From: Micromonospora sp. M71_S20
GTDB lineage: Bacteria > Actinomycetota > Actinomycetes > Mycobacteriales > Micromonosporaceae
NCBI RefSeq assembly: GCF_003664255.1
Contig: NZ_RCCV01000001.1
Span: 1,364,001-1,428,000, forward strand
DNA: 64,000 nt
Direction of reading: 5' to 3'
Shown here: in pieces, positions 47,819 through 56,526 of the stretch
How the letters are laid out: every line of letters begins with the position of its first letter
Numbering within the stretch: position 1 is the stretch's first letter
Position numbers and translations under genes: made by a program
The notes under the pieces: generated by a model
Told to the model about the DNA's origin: nothing
The model's input: the letters and a program-made list of their open reading frames with translations, nothing else
The model's database searches: none

Positions 47819-48924
47819 CGCCCGAGGTGATCGAGGCCGACGGGGTGCGGCTGCGGCAGTTCCGCCCCGCCGACGCCGCCGACCTGACCGCCGGCTGCGG
47901 CGACCCGGTCAACCTGCGCTTCAACCCCGGCATGCCGCAGCCGTACACCGAGGCCGACGCCCGCTGGTGGATCGCCGAGGGCGCCCCGACGGCCTGGGCC
48001 ACCGGCGGGGCCGCGTACGCCATCGCCGACCCGACCACCGACCGGCTGGTCGGCGGCGCGGGCATCGGCCAGGTCGTGGCGCCGCGCCGGCAGGCGGAGG
48101 TGGGCTACTGGGTCGCGCCGTGGGCGCGGCGGCGCGGGATCGCCACCGCCGCGACGCGGGCCCTGGCCGACTCGGCGCTCCGGCACGGTATCGACCGGCT
48201 GGAGCTGATGACCCACGCCGAGAACCCGGCCAGCCAGCGGGTGGCGCTCGCCGCCGGCTTCACCCACGAGGGGGTACGCCGGGCGGCCGGCCAGCTGCGC
48301 GGCGGCGGCCGGACGGACCTGCTCGCATGGGTACGGCTCGCCGACGACCCGCCCGGTCCCGCACCCCGGCTCCTGCCGGACCTGCCCGACGGCCGGCTCA
48401 CCGACGGCGTGGTGACCCTGCGCCGGCTCGGCCCGGACGACGTCGACGTGATGTACCGCCTGCACACTCGGCCGGAGGTGGTGGCGAACCAGGCCCCGCC
48501 GGTGCCCCCGACCCGGGCGGCCATCGAGCGGCGTTGCCTGCTGGCCGAGAGCGCGTGGCTCACCGGCACCATCGCCCGCCTGCTGATCGTCGACGCGGTC
48601 ACCGGCGAGCCGGCGGGCAGTTGCGGGCTCAGCCTCTCCGACCCGGAGGCCGGTGAGGGTTCGATCGGCTACGCGCTCCTGCCCGACCAGCGGGGACGCG
48701 GGCTGGCCACCAGGGCGGTGCGGCTCCTGGCCGGCTGGGCGTTCGGCCCGGCCGGCATCGCCCGGCTGGTCGCCGGCACCGTGCCCGATAACACCGCCTC
48801 GCACGGGGTGCTGGAGCGGGTCGGATTCCGCCGGGAGGGCCTGCTGCGCGGGCGGCTGCCGGGGCTCGCCGGCACCCGGCTCGACGACCTGGTCTTCGGG
48901 CTGCTCCCCGACGAACTCCGCTGA
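47815..48924 (+). CDS. Tandem double GNAT acetyltransferase (second of a pair)
   Basis: 369 residues; GTG at 47815 overlaps the previous stop (GTGA). Again two GNAT domains: about 5-170 (VRLRQFRPADAADLTAGCGDPVNLRFNPG, EVGYWVAPWARRRGIATAATRALAD, ENPASQRVALAAGFTHEG) and about 190-360 (VTLRRLGPDDVDVMYRLHTRPEVVAN, SIGYALLPDQRGRGLATRAVRLLAGWAF, PDNTASHGVLERVGFRREG). Both loops look able to bind acetyl-CoA. With its neighbour, four GNAT domains are made from one transcript. Ends before a hairpin terminator. Confidence 0.87.
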   Translation: MTPEVIEADGVRLRQFRPADAADLTAGCGDPVNLRFNPGMPQPYTEADARWWIAEGAPTAWATGGAAYAIADPTTDRLVGGAGIGQVVAPRRQAEVGYWVAPWARRRGIATAATRALADSALRHGIDRLELMTHAENPASQRVALAAGFTHEGVRRAAGQLRGGGRTDLLAWVRLADDPPGPAPRLLPDLPDGRLTDGVVTLRRLGPDDVDVMYRLHTRPEVVANQAPPVPPTRAAIERRCLLAESAWLTGTIARLLIVDAVTGEPAGSCGLSLSDPEAGEGSIGYALLPDQRGRGLATRAVRLLAGWAFGPAGIARLVAGTVPDNTASHGVLERVGFRREGLLRGRLPGLAGTRLDDLVFGLLPDELR

Positions 48925-49008
48925 CCGCCCGTCCGCCCGGCTCGGCTGCCGGGGCGCCCCGGGGCGTCGTCGGCCCCGGGTGCCCGGCGGACTTCCCGCC
49001 CCTGGCGG

Positions 49009-49040
49009 GCCGTGGTGGCGGGGTGGGCCGCCACCACGGC
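49009..49040. terminator. Bidirectional terminator between GNAT pair and hpf
   Basis: Perfect 13-bp stem GCCGTGGTGGCGG / CCGCCACCACGGC with a 6-nt loop; ten bases from the convergent hpf stop. Confidence 0.7.
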
Positions 49041-49049
49041 GCCGGAGGG

Positions 49050-49682
49050 TCAGACGGCGAGGGAGATGATTCCGTAGTCGTAGGCGTGCCGCCGGTACAC
49101 GACGCTCGGGCGGCCGGACTCCTTGTCCTGGAACAGGTAGAAGTCGTGGCCGACGAGTTCCATCTGGAACAGGGCGTCGTCGACGGTCATCGGCTCGGCG
49201 GGGTGCACCTTCTCCCGCGCGATGTGCCAGGGCTGGTCGCGTTCCTCCTCCTCGACCCGTTCGGCGACGGCGGTGGCCGTCCCGGCGCCGTCGGGGGACG
49301 CGCCCAGCGGCGCGTCGAGGCCGGCTACCGGCAGGCCGGCGGTGGCCGCGGCGACGGAGAGCGGCGCGTGCCGGCCCCGGTGGACGCGGCGGCGGTCGGC
49401 CGCCCGCCGCAACCGGGTGTCCAGCTTGGCGATGGCCGCGTCGAGCGCGCTGTAGAAGTCGTTCGTGCAGGCCTCCGCCCGGATCACCGGGCCACGGGAA
49501 ACGCAGGTGATTTCGACGCGCTGGCAGTGGTCCGCCTGGCGTGGATTGCGCTCGTGAAACAGCTCTACATCGACACGGATAAGTTTGTGGTCGTAGCGTT
49601 CGATCTTCGCGAGTTTCTCCGCCACGTGCACCCGGTAATGATCCGGCACTTCGACGTTACGGCCCTTGACCACGATGTCCAT
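49050..49682 (-). CDS. hpf: Long-form ribosome hibernation-promoting factor
   Basis: 210 residues, ATG at 49682 with AGGGAGG five bases upstream. N-terminal HPF domain at 1-100 (MDIVVKGRNVEVPDHYRVHVAEKLAKIERYD, VEITCVSRGPVIRAEACTNDFYSALDAAIAKLDTRLRR), a linker, then the C-terminal dimerisation domain at about 150-210 (PMTVDDALFQMELVGHDFYLFQDKESGRPSVVYRRHAYDYGII). Joins 70S ribosomes into inactive dimers in stationary phase or stress. Downstream of comF by 249 bp, with its own leader. Confidence 0.95.
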   Translation of the reverse strand: MDIVVKGRNVEVPDHYRVHVAEKLAKIERYDHKLIRVDVELFHERNPRQADHCQRVEITCVSRGPVIRAEACTNDFYSALDAAIAKLDTRLRRAADRRRVHRGRHAPLSVAAATAGLPVAGLDAPLGASPDGAGTATAVAERVEEEERDQPWHIAREKVHPAEPMTVDDALFQMELVGHDFYLFQDKESGRPSVVYRRHAYDYGIISLAV

Positions 49683-49931
49683 GTGACCTCCCTAGTTCGG
49701 ACGGTCGTTCGTTCCGGCATCCGGTCGCGCGCCCCTGGGGGAGGTCCCACTCGGCGTCGACCGGTCAGTGCGGCTACGCCTCCTTTCACCGCCGGGGGCG
49801 GGTGGAAAGACCTCCTACCCCCGACACGAAAACGCTAACTCCTGTTCGCCCGACAGTCACCCCCCGTCGCCACGACACCCAACAATTTTTCACAGCTCAT
49901 ACACCAACGGGTGAAACGGAAACACGCACCG

Positions 49932-50636
49932 TCACAACTTGCGCCGTTTCTCGGTCGCGGCGAGCACCGCGGCGACCGTCGGTGACAGCCCGCTCGCCGT
50001 CAGCGCCCGCCCCACCGCGGCGAGGGTGGCCCCGGTGGTCAGGATGTCGTCGAGCACCACCACCGCCGCCCCGTCGGGCGCGGACGGGACCCGCGGGCGC
50101 ACCCGGAAGGCCGCCTCGGCCGCCGCCGCCCGACCGGCGCTGTCCAGCGTCACCGAGTCGGGGCGGGGCAGGGCCCGCAGCGGTCGCCGCACCCGCACCG
50201 GCCAGCCCGCCCGGCGCAGCCGGGCCGCGCAGTGCCGGGTCAGCCGGCCGAGGTGGTCGCCGTAGCGGGCGCGGGCCGCCGCCGCGGTGTCCGGCACCGG
50301 GACCAGCGTCACCGGGCGGACCCCGCCGACCGCCGCCGCCACGACCTCGGCGAGCAGCGCGCCCAGGGGCCGGGCCAGCCCGTGCCGGCCGTGGTCCTTG
50401 TACGCCAGCAGCGCCTCCCGCAGCGGGCCGGCGTACGGGCCGAGGGCGACGCAGGGCGGCAGGTCGGGCGGGGCGGGAGTGGGGCGTACGGCCCGGGGGC
50501 GCAGCGCGCCGAGCGCCGCCACGCACTCCGGGCAGACGCCCTGCCGCAGCCCCGGCCGGCGCTCGCGGCAGCCGGCGCACTCCACGGGCAGCACCAGGTC
50601 GGTGAGATCCGCCCAGAGCCCGCCGAGATCCCGCAC
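49932..50636 (-). CDS. ComF-family phosphoribosyltransferase-like protein
   Basis: 234 residues, ATG at 50636, five bases after the lpqB stop. N-terminal zinc-finger-like Cys set (CAGCRERRPGLRQGVCPECV), then a PRTase domain with VTLVPVPDT and the PRPP-binding loop VVVLDDILTTGATLAAVGRAL. ComF proteins help natural transformation in Bacillus; in actinobacteria their role is not settled. Last gene of the mtrA-mtrB-lpqB transcript. Confidence 0.9.
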   Translation of the reverse strand: MRDLGGLWADLTDLVLPVECAGCRERRPGLRQGVCPECVAALGALRPRAVRPTPAPPDLPPCVALGPYAGPLREALLAYKDHGRHGLARPLGALLAEVVAAAVGGVRPVTLVPVPDTAAAARARYGDHLGRLTRHCAARLRRAGWPVRVRRPLRALPRPDSVTLDSAGRAAAAEAAFRVRPRVPSAPDGAAVVVLDDILTTGATLAAVGRALTASGLSPTVAAVLAATEKRRKL

Positions 50637-50641
50637 GGAGA

Positions 50642-52435
50642 TCAGTAGAGGAAGAAGGGGGCGGTCGGGTTGCCGGCGCGCGCCCCCGCCGACGGCGCGA
50701 CCTCCTGCACCTGCTCGGGCTGGATCCGCTCGAACGGGCCGCTGCGGTACGCCACCCCGTTCGCCTCGTACATCGCGGCGCCGACGCGCCCCACGGCGTT
50801 CGCCGGGTACGCGGCCAGGTGCGTCACCCGGGCGCCGATCTTGTCCTCCAGCCGGCTCTCCCGGGCGCCGTCCACGCTGACCTCGTAGACCGCCGGGCGG
50901 CCGACCGCACCCGCGAGGACCAGGGCATTATCGCCGTACCAGTCGACGGCCGACAGGCTGGTCAGCCGGGTGGGCAGCCGACGGGCCGGGCCGGGCGTGA
51001 CCCCCGCACCGTCGGGGCTGAGGGCGGCGACGTAGAGCGCACCCCCGGCGATGGCGGCGATCCGGTGGCCGTCCAGCGAGGCCGCCACCGCGGTCACCGG
51101 GCCGGGTACGCCCAGCGACACGGCGGTGAGCTGCGCCTGGGCGTCGAAGCGGTACAGGCTTCCGTCGGCGACCACCAGCCCCGCCGGCTGCCCCCGGTAC
51201 GTCGAGCGCAGCCAGACGGGCCGGCTCATGGCCGCGTAGCCCTTGGCGCTGCGGCTGAACACGGCCACCGGGTCGGTGCCGGTGCCGACGGAGAGCCACT
51301 GTCGGCCGGCGTCGGTGACCACCAGCGCCGCCAGGATCTGGTTGTCGGCGCGGCTGAGCCCGGCGGACACGACGTTCCGGTTGGCCTTGGCGTCCACGGG
51401 CACCGGGCCGCTGGGCTCGCCAGCGTAGGCCAGCGGGTGGACGGCTCCCTCGTAGACGCAGAACCGCTGGAAGCTCTCCGGGAGCTGGTGCACCGGGCGG
51501 TCCAGACGCCGCCGTTCCAGGTCCGGGATGAACTCCTGGGACTGGTTGCGGATCTTGATGTCGAGCGGCCCGTCGAAGTCCGGCAGCGACCAGGCGAGCT
51601 GCGTGCCGAGCTGCTCCAGCCGGGCCTTGTTCTCCGGCATCTCCAGGTCGACCTCCCAGCGGCCGTCCGTCCGGGTGGCGTTGTTGATCAGGCGGGTGCC
51701 GTCCGGCAGCCTGCTCACGGCCGTGCCGAGCCAGGCGGAGGGGCCGGCGGTCAGCCACTTGACCACCTCGCTCACCCGCCGCTCGTCCGGCACGGCGAGG
51801 GGCAGGTAGCGCTGGTCGGGGACGAGGCGGCTGCGGTCGTTGTTCCAGAAGTAGATCGTCCGGCTCTGGTAGTACGTCTCCAGCGCCTCGACGCTGAGCA
51901 GCAGCGCGGTCGGCGGGTTCGCCACGTACAGGCCCCCGTCCGCCAGGCCCTCCTGCCCGGGCTGGCTGCGCAGCTCGAACGTGTACGTCGTGGTGCTCGT
52001 CTCCGGCGGGCCCAGCGTGCCGTCGTTACGCAACTGCCCGACCTGCTGCACCTTGAGGGTGACCTCGGTCCGGTCCGGGGCGGGCGCGATCACCGGCTCC
52101 TCGGTGAGCCGGACGACGGCCAGCGCGACCTCGCTGCCCTGCTTCACCTGGAGGCGGTCGCGGTCGGCCGGCGCGATGAACTGCCGGACCCGTTGGTAGG
52201 CCCGGTCCGGCTCGCCGGCCGCGGCGGAGAGGAAGTTCTCGACGAACAGCTCCGCGTCGGCGCCGGCCGCGCTCCGGCTCGGGGGCTCGCCCCGGCTGCC
52301 GCTGGTCGAGCCGCCCTCCGCCGCCGGCCCCGGCCCGTCCACCCTGACCTCGGTGTTCTCCGGGATGCCACAGGCGACCGCGCCGCCCAGCAGCAGCGCG
52401 CCGCCGAGCAGGCCGGCGAGCAGCCGACGCCTCAC
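50642..52435 (-). CDS. lpqB: Lipoprotein LpqB, MtrB partner
   Basis: 597 residues; GTG at 52435 overlaps the mtrB stop (GTGA). Lipobox at the N-terminus: LLAGLLGGALLLGGAVACG. The GerMN-type domain occupies about 200-320 (YYQSRTIYFWNNDRSRLVPDQRYLPL, TRLINNATRTDGRWEVDLEMPENKARLEQLGTQLAWSL) and a beta-propeller follows (ILAALVVTDAGRQWLSVGTGTDPV, GLVVADGSLYRFDAQAQL). In mycobacteria LpqB binds the MtrB sensor outside the membrane and tunes MtrA activity and division. Confidence 0.95.
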   Translation of the reverse strand: MRRRLLAGLLGGALLLGGAVACGIPENTEVRVDGPGPAAEGGSTSGSRGEPPSRSAAGADAELFVENFLSAAAGEPDRAYQRVRQFIAPADRDRLQVKQGSEVALAVVRLTEEPVIAPAPDRTEVTLKVQQVGQLRNDGTLGPPETSTTTYTFELRSQPGQEGLADGGLYVANPPTALLLSVEALETYYQSRTIYFWNNDRSRLVPDQRYLPLAVPDERRVSEVVKWLTAGPSAWLGTAVSRLPDGTRLINNATRTDGRWEVDLEMPENKARLEQLGTQLAWSLPDFDGPLDIKIRNQSQEFIPDLERRRLDRPVHQLPESFQRFCVYEGAVHPLAYAGEPSGPVPVDAKANRNVVSAGLSRADNQILAALVVTDAGRQWLSVGTGTDPVAVFSRSAKGYAAMSRPVWLRSTYRGQPAGLVVADGSLYRFDAQAQLTAVSLGVPGPVTAVAASLDGHRIAAIAGGALYVAALSPDGAGVTPGPARRLPTRLTSLSAVDWYGDNALVLAGAVGRPAVYEVSVDGARESRLEDKIGARVTHLAAYPANAVGRVGAAMYEANGVAYRSGPFERIQPEQVQEVAPSAGARAGNPTAPFFLY

Positions 52436-54219
52436 GACCCCACCTCCGCGTGCCCGCCGTTGCCCGGCCGGCGCGGACCGCCGGCCAGCGCGCCGTCGGT
52501 GCCCGGCCCGATCGTGAGCGCGCCCCCGGTGCCGGGGCCGATGGCCAGCAGCCCGCCCGCCCGGGGCCCGCCGAAGGGCAGCGTGGCGTCGGCCGGGACC
52601 AGCCGCAGCGGCGAGGTGGTCAACCGGTCGCCGGCCCGCGACGGCAGGGTGAGCCGGAACTGGGCGCCCTGCCCGGGCGCGCCCCACGCCTCCAGCCAGC
52701 CGCCGTGCAGCCGGGCGTCCTCCAGGCTGATCGACAGGCCGAGCCCGGTGCCGCCGGTCTGCCGGGCCCGGGACGGGTCGGCCCGCCAGAAGCGGTTGAA
52801 CACCAGCTTCTCCTCGCCCGGCTTGAGCCCCACCCCGTGGTCGCGGACGGTTATCGCCACCGCCGTGTCGTCCACCCCGAGCGTGATCAGCACCGGCTTG
52901 GCCTCGCCGTGCTCGACGGCGTTGCCGACCAGGTTGCGCAGCACCCGCTCCACCCGCCGGGGGTCGACCTCGGCGATCACCGGGGTGCCGGGGACGTCCA
53001 GCTCGATGGCCACCCCGACGCGCTCGGCGAGGCCGGCCAGGCGGTCGGCCACCCGGTGCACGACCGGCACCAGGTCGGTCGGCTCGGAGTCCAGCATGGC
53101 GAAGCCGGCGTCGAAGCGGCTGATCTCCAGCAGGTCGGTGAGCAGCTCCTCGAACCGGTCCAGCTCGGCCTGGAGCAGCTCGGCGCTGCGGGCCACCGCC
53201 GGGTCGAACTCGTCGCGCTCGGCGAAGATCAGGTCGGCGGCCATCCGGACCGTGGTCAGCGGCGTACGCAGCTCGTGCGAGACGTCGGAGGTGAAGCGGC
53301 GTTGCAGCCGGGACATCTCCTCCAGCCGCAGGATCTGCCGTTGCAGGTTGGTCGCCATCTGGTTGAACGACGCGGCGAGCAGCGCGAGGTCGTCCTCGCC
53401 GTTGACCACCATCCGCTGGTCGAGCAGGCCGGCGGAGAGCCGCTGGGCGGTGCGGGCGGCCACCCGTACCGGGGTCACCACCAGCCGGGTGACCAGGCCG
53501 GCGAGCAGGGCGAGCAGGAGCACCAGGGCCGCCCCGGTGGCGGCCACGGTGCCCCGTACGTCGGCGGCCGTGGCGTCCTGCCGGGCCAGCGGCACGAGGT
53601 AGTAGAGCTCCACCTGGCCGAACCGGGTGGGCACCGGCGAGCCGTAGACCAGGTACTTCGTGCGCTTCTCGCCCAGTCGGCCGGTGCGGATCTGGCTGGC
53701 GACCTTGCCCCCGGCCACGGTCTCGCGCAGCTCGCGGCTGATCAGCGGGCGGACGTTGACCGCGGGCGAGGACCGGGGCTGGATGGCCCCGGTGTGGTTG
53801 TCGGCGGTGAGCGCCACGATCACGCCGGTGGTCTGCTGCGGGTCACCGCCGGCCAGGTAGTTGACCGTGCCGTCGATGGTCTCCTGGAGCTGACCCTCCT
53901 GCGGCTGGTTGTAGAGGCCGAACTGCTTCGCCGCGTAGTCCACGCCGCTGCCCAGCCGTATCCGCACGTCCGTCTCGACGTTCTCCACGAGGATGCCGGT
54001 GATCTTGTCGGCGATCAGGTAGGCGAAACCGCCCACCAGCAGGCTGGACGCGACCAGTGTGATGGTCACCACCCGCAGCTGGAGCGACCGCCGCCAGCTT
54101 TGGTGCAACCCGGCGAGCAGGCGCGCGGCCCGGCCGCTCACGCCGCGCCACAGCTCGCGCGCGGCGACACGCCGGCGCGGAGCTGCCGTCGGGGGGTCCG
54201 GAATCGGGGAGGTGGCCAC
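52432..54219 (-). CDS. mtrB: Sensor histidine kinase MtrB
   Basis: 595 residues. TM1 at about 48-72 (VVTITLVASSLLVGGFAYLIA), an extracellular sensor region at 73-225, TM2 (TGAALVLLLALLAGLVTRLVV), HAMP, HisKA with SDVSHELRTPLTTVRMAADLIF, and HATPase (RNLVGNAVEHGEAK, DHGVGLKPGEEKLVFNRFWRAD, GTGLGLSISLEDARLHGG). A 60-residue Gly/Pro-rich tail with a near repeat (AIGPGTGGALTIGPGTDGAL) ends the protein. Controls cell-wall and division genes through MtrA. Confidence 0.97.
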   Translation of the reverse strand: MATSPIPDPPTAAPRRRVAARELWRGVSGRAARLLAGLHQSWRRSLQLRVVTITLVASSLLVGGFAYLIADKITGILVENVETDVRIRLGSGVDYAAKQFGLYNQPQEGQLQETIDGTVNYLAGGDPQQTTGVIVALTADNHTGAIQPRSSPAVNVRPLISRELRETVAGGKVASQIRTGRLGEKRTKYLVYGSPVPTRFGQVELYYLVPLARQDATAADVRGTVAATGAALVLLLALLAGLVTRLVVTPVRVAARTAQRLSAGLLDQRMVVNGEDDLALLAASFNQMATNLQRQILRLEEMSRLQRRFTSDVSHELRTPLTTVRMAADLIFAERDEFDPAVARSAELLQAELDRFEELLTDLLEISRFDAGFAMLDSEPTDLVPVVHRVADRLAGLAERVGVAIELDVPGTPVIAEVDPRRVERVLRNLVGNAVEHGEAKPVLITLGVDDTAVAITVRDHGVGLKPGEEKLVFNRFWRADPSRARQTGGTGLGLSISLEDARLHGGWLEAWGAPGQGAQFRLTLPSRAGDRLTTSPLRLVPADATLPFGGPRAGGLLAIGPGTGGALTIGPGTDGALAGGPRRPGNGGHAEVGS

Positions 54220-54231
54220 AGTGTGACCAGG

Positions 54232-54921
54232 CTATCCGGTGCCCGCCTTGTAGCCCACGCCCCGCACGGTGAGGATGATTTCCGGCCGCTCGGGATCAGG
54301 TTCGATCTTGGCCCGCAGCCGCTGCACGTGCACGTTGACCAGCCGGGTGTCCGCCGCGTGCCGGTAGCCCCAGACCTGCTCGAGCAGCACCTCGCGGGTG
54401 AAGACCTGGCGCGGCTTGCGGGCAAGCGCGACCAGCAGGTCGAACTCCAGCGGCGTCAGCTTCACCTCCTCGCCGTTGCGGCTGACGGTGTGCGCCGGCA
54501 CGTCGATGGTGATCTGGTTGCCGGGCGGCCCGATGGTCAGCATCTCCGGGGCGACGTCCTCGCCCCGGCGCAGCCGCGCCCGCATCCGGGCGACCAGCTC
54601 CTTGGGCTTGAACGGCTTGACCACGTAGTCGTCGGCCCCCGACTCCAGGCCGAGCACCACGTCGACGGTGTCGCTCTTGGCGGTCAGCATGACGATCGGC
54701 ACGCCCGACTCGGCCCGGATCGACCGCGCCACGTCGATGCCGCTCATGCCGGGGAGCATGAGGTCGAGCAGGACGATGTCGGGGCGGTTCTCGCGGAACG
54801 CGGCCAGTGCCCGCTCGCCGTCGGCGACGAACGAGGGCAGGAACCCCTCGCTGCGCAGGACGATGCCGAGCATCTCGGCGAGCGCGGGGTCGTCGTCGAC
54901 CACCAGTACCCGGGCTCTCAT
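54232..54921 (-). CDS. mtrA: Response regulator MtrA
   Basis: 229 residues. Receiver: VLVVDDDPALAEMLGIVL, LLDLMLPGMSGIDVARSI (phospho-Asp), MLTAKSD and VVKPFKPKELVARM. OmpR-type winged helix: LTPLEFDLLVALARKPRQVFTREVLLEQVWGYRHAADTRLVNVHVQRLRAKIE. An essential regulator in most actinobacteria. The divergent gap 54922-55120 should hold its promoter. First gene of mtrA-mtrB-lpqB-comF, 12 bp before mtrB. Confidence 0.98.
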   Translation of the reverse strand: MRARVLVVDDDPALAEMLGIVLRSEGFLPSFVADGERALAAFRENRPDIVLLDLMLPGMSGIDVARSIRAESGVPIVMLTAKSDTVDVVLGLESGADDYVVKPFKPKELVARMRARLRRGEDVAPEMLTIGPPGNQITIDVPAHTVSRNGEEVKLTPLEFDLLVALARKPRQVFTREVLLEQVWGYRHAADTRLVNVHVQRLRAKIEPDPERPEIILTVRGVGYKAGTG

Positions 54922-55120
54922 GGGGTTAATGTTTCCATCCCCTTCAGTTCGGTGGGATCCCCGTCACCCGGCACGGTACTGCCGTGGGACGTCGCCGCCC
55001 AGCAGCAGGTGCCCGGCGTCGCCGCCCCGACGTGCGGGTCCACCCGATCGGAACGGGCGTGTCACCATGATCCCCGCGTGCGCCGTCACGCGCCACCGCC
55101 GTCCCTCCCCAGGAGTACGC

Positions 55121-55963
55121 GTGCCCGACGCCGGCCCGACCGCCGTGCTCCCGCGCCGCCCCCTCACGGTCGGCGAGCTGCTGGACTCCGCGGTCCTGCT
55201 GCTGCGCGGCCAGGCCCGGGTGCTGGTGCCGGTCGCCCTCGTGCTGGCCGTGGCCGAGCAGCTCCTGCTGCACCCGCTGCGGCTCGCCGCCGGCACGGCG
55301 CCACCCGCCTGGCTGCCGGAGTTCGGGCGGTTCGGCGCGTACTGGCTGCTGCTGGCGGTGGGCGCGGCGACCGAGGCGGTGATCGTCCTGCTGCTCGGCA
55401 ACCCGGCCGCCCGGGCCGCCGGGGCCGCGCTGTTCGGTCGCGCCGCGGGCCCCCGGGAACTGCTCCGCCCGGCCGGCGCGCGCTGGGGCGCCACCGCGCT
55501 GCTCGCCGTCGGAGTCGGCGTGCTGATGTGCGGGGTCGCGCTGTTCGGGCCGGCGTGGATCGTCGGGTTCGCCCTGCTCGGCGCCGTGGCGCCGGCACTG
55601 GTCGTCGACCGGGTGCACCCGCTGCGCGCCCCGCTGCGCGCCGCCGCCCTGGCCGTCCGCGCCGCCGGCCGGGCCGGCTGGATCCGGCTGCTCGGCTACC
55701 TGGTGTGGTGGATCGTCCGCGTCGGCCTCGGCGTCGGCGTCTACCTCGGGCTGGACTCGTTCGACCTCGTCAACCGCCCCTGGGCCGGGTGGCTGTCGCT
55801 GGCCGTCTGGGCGGGCGTGAACAGCGTCGCCTACCCGGCCCTGGCCTGCCTGGACGCGGTGCTGCACCTGGAGACCCGGATGCGTACCGAGGGGCTGGAC
55901 ATCCGGCTCTCCCGGGCCCGGGCGGGCACGCCGGAGACCGTCCTGCTGGCGGCCGGGCGATGA
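55121..55963 (+). CDS. Polytopic membrane protein at the head of the DUF4129-MoxR-DUF58 array
   Basis: 280 residues from GTG at 55121 (AGGAG 5 bases upstream); the frame is open further left but that overlaps mtrA. Starts LTVGELLDSAVLLLRGQARVL, then about six hydrophobic segments (VLVPVALVLAVAEQLLL, WLLLAVGAATEAVIVLLLG, LLAVGVGVLMCGVALFGPAWIV, LGYLVWWIVRVGLGVGVYLGL). The N-terminal pattern resembles the membrane domain of the glycerophosphoryl-diester-phosphodiesterase-associated family. Overlaps the DUF4129 gene (ATGA). Confidence 0.78.
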   Translation: MPDAGPTAVLPRRPLTVGELLDSAVLLLRGQARVLVPVALVLAVAEQLLLHPLRLAAGTAPPAWLPEFGRFGAYWLLLAVGAATEAVIVLLLGNPAARAAGAALFGRAAGPRELLRPAGARWGATALLAVGVGVLMCGVALFGPAWIVGFALLGAVAPALVVDRVHPLRAPLRAAALAVRAAGRAGWIRLLGYLVWWIVRVGLGVGVYLGLDSFDLVNRPWAGWLSLAVWAGVNSVAYPALACLDAVLHLETRMRTEGLDIRLSRARAGTPETVLLAAGR

Positions 55964-56526
55964 GCTTCAGCCGGTGGTGGACCGAGACCACGGCGGCGCT
56001 CGGCGACCGGGTGCCGCTGTCCCTGGTGGCGCTGCTGCTGGTGCTCGCCGCGGTACTGGTCGCGGCCGGCTGGTACACGTTCCCGGCCTGGGTTCCCCGA
56101 CGGTTGCCCCGGCTGCGCCGACGCCGCCGGAAGACCTCGCCGCCGGACGCCCCGCCGCCGGTCGTCCCCGCTCCCCGCGAGCCCGAGTTGCCGGCCGCCG
56201 CGTACGTCTCCCTCGCGGACCGGCTCGCCGCCGAGGGCCGGTACGCCGAAGCCGTCCGGGAGCGGCTGCGCGCGATGGTCCGGGAACTGGCCGCCCGGGG
56301 CGTTGTGCAGCCGCAGCCCGGCATGACCGTCGCCGAGCTGGTGGGGGCCGCGACGGACACCCGGCCCCAGGTGGGCCCACCGCTGAGCGCCGCCGGCGGG
56401 ATCTTCTCCGAGCTCTGGTACGGCCAGCGCCCCGCCTCCGCCGAGCACGACCACCGGATGCGGGAGCACGCCGCCGACCTGGACCGGGTGCTGACCGGCC
56501 GAGCCGAGGACGGGCCACGACCATGA
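55960..56526 (+). CDS. DUF4129 domain protein
   Basis: 188 residues, ATG overlapping the previous stop. One TM segment at about 20-42 (VPLSLVALLLVLAAVLVAAGWYTF), a basic/Pro linker, then the DUF4129 domain (LAAEGRYAEAVRERLRAMVRELAARGV, PGMTVAELVGAA, IFSELWYGQRPASAEHDHRMREHAADLDRVL). The domain is also found fused to transglutaminase proteins in MoxR/DUF58 loci. Overlaps the next start by four bases. Confidence 0.85.
   Translation: MSFSRWWTETTAALGDRVPLSLVALLLVLAAVLVAAGWYTFPAWVPRRLPRLRRRRRKTSPPDAPPPVVPAPREPELPAAAYVSLADRLAAEGRYAEAVRERLRAMVRELAARGVVQPQPGMTVAELVGAATDTRPQVGPPLSAAGGIFSELWYGQRPASAEHDHRMREHAADLDRVLTGRAEDGPRP

Noticed and set aside
52450..56526. 1358-codon plus-strand frame across mtrB and mtrA
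   Set aside because: Only its last 188 codons are a gene (DUF4129); the rest is antisense to mtrB and mtrA.
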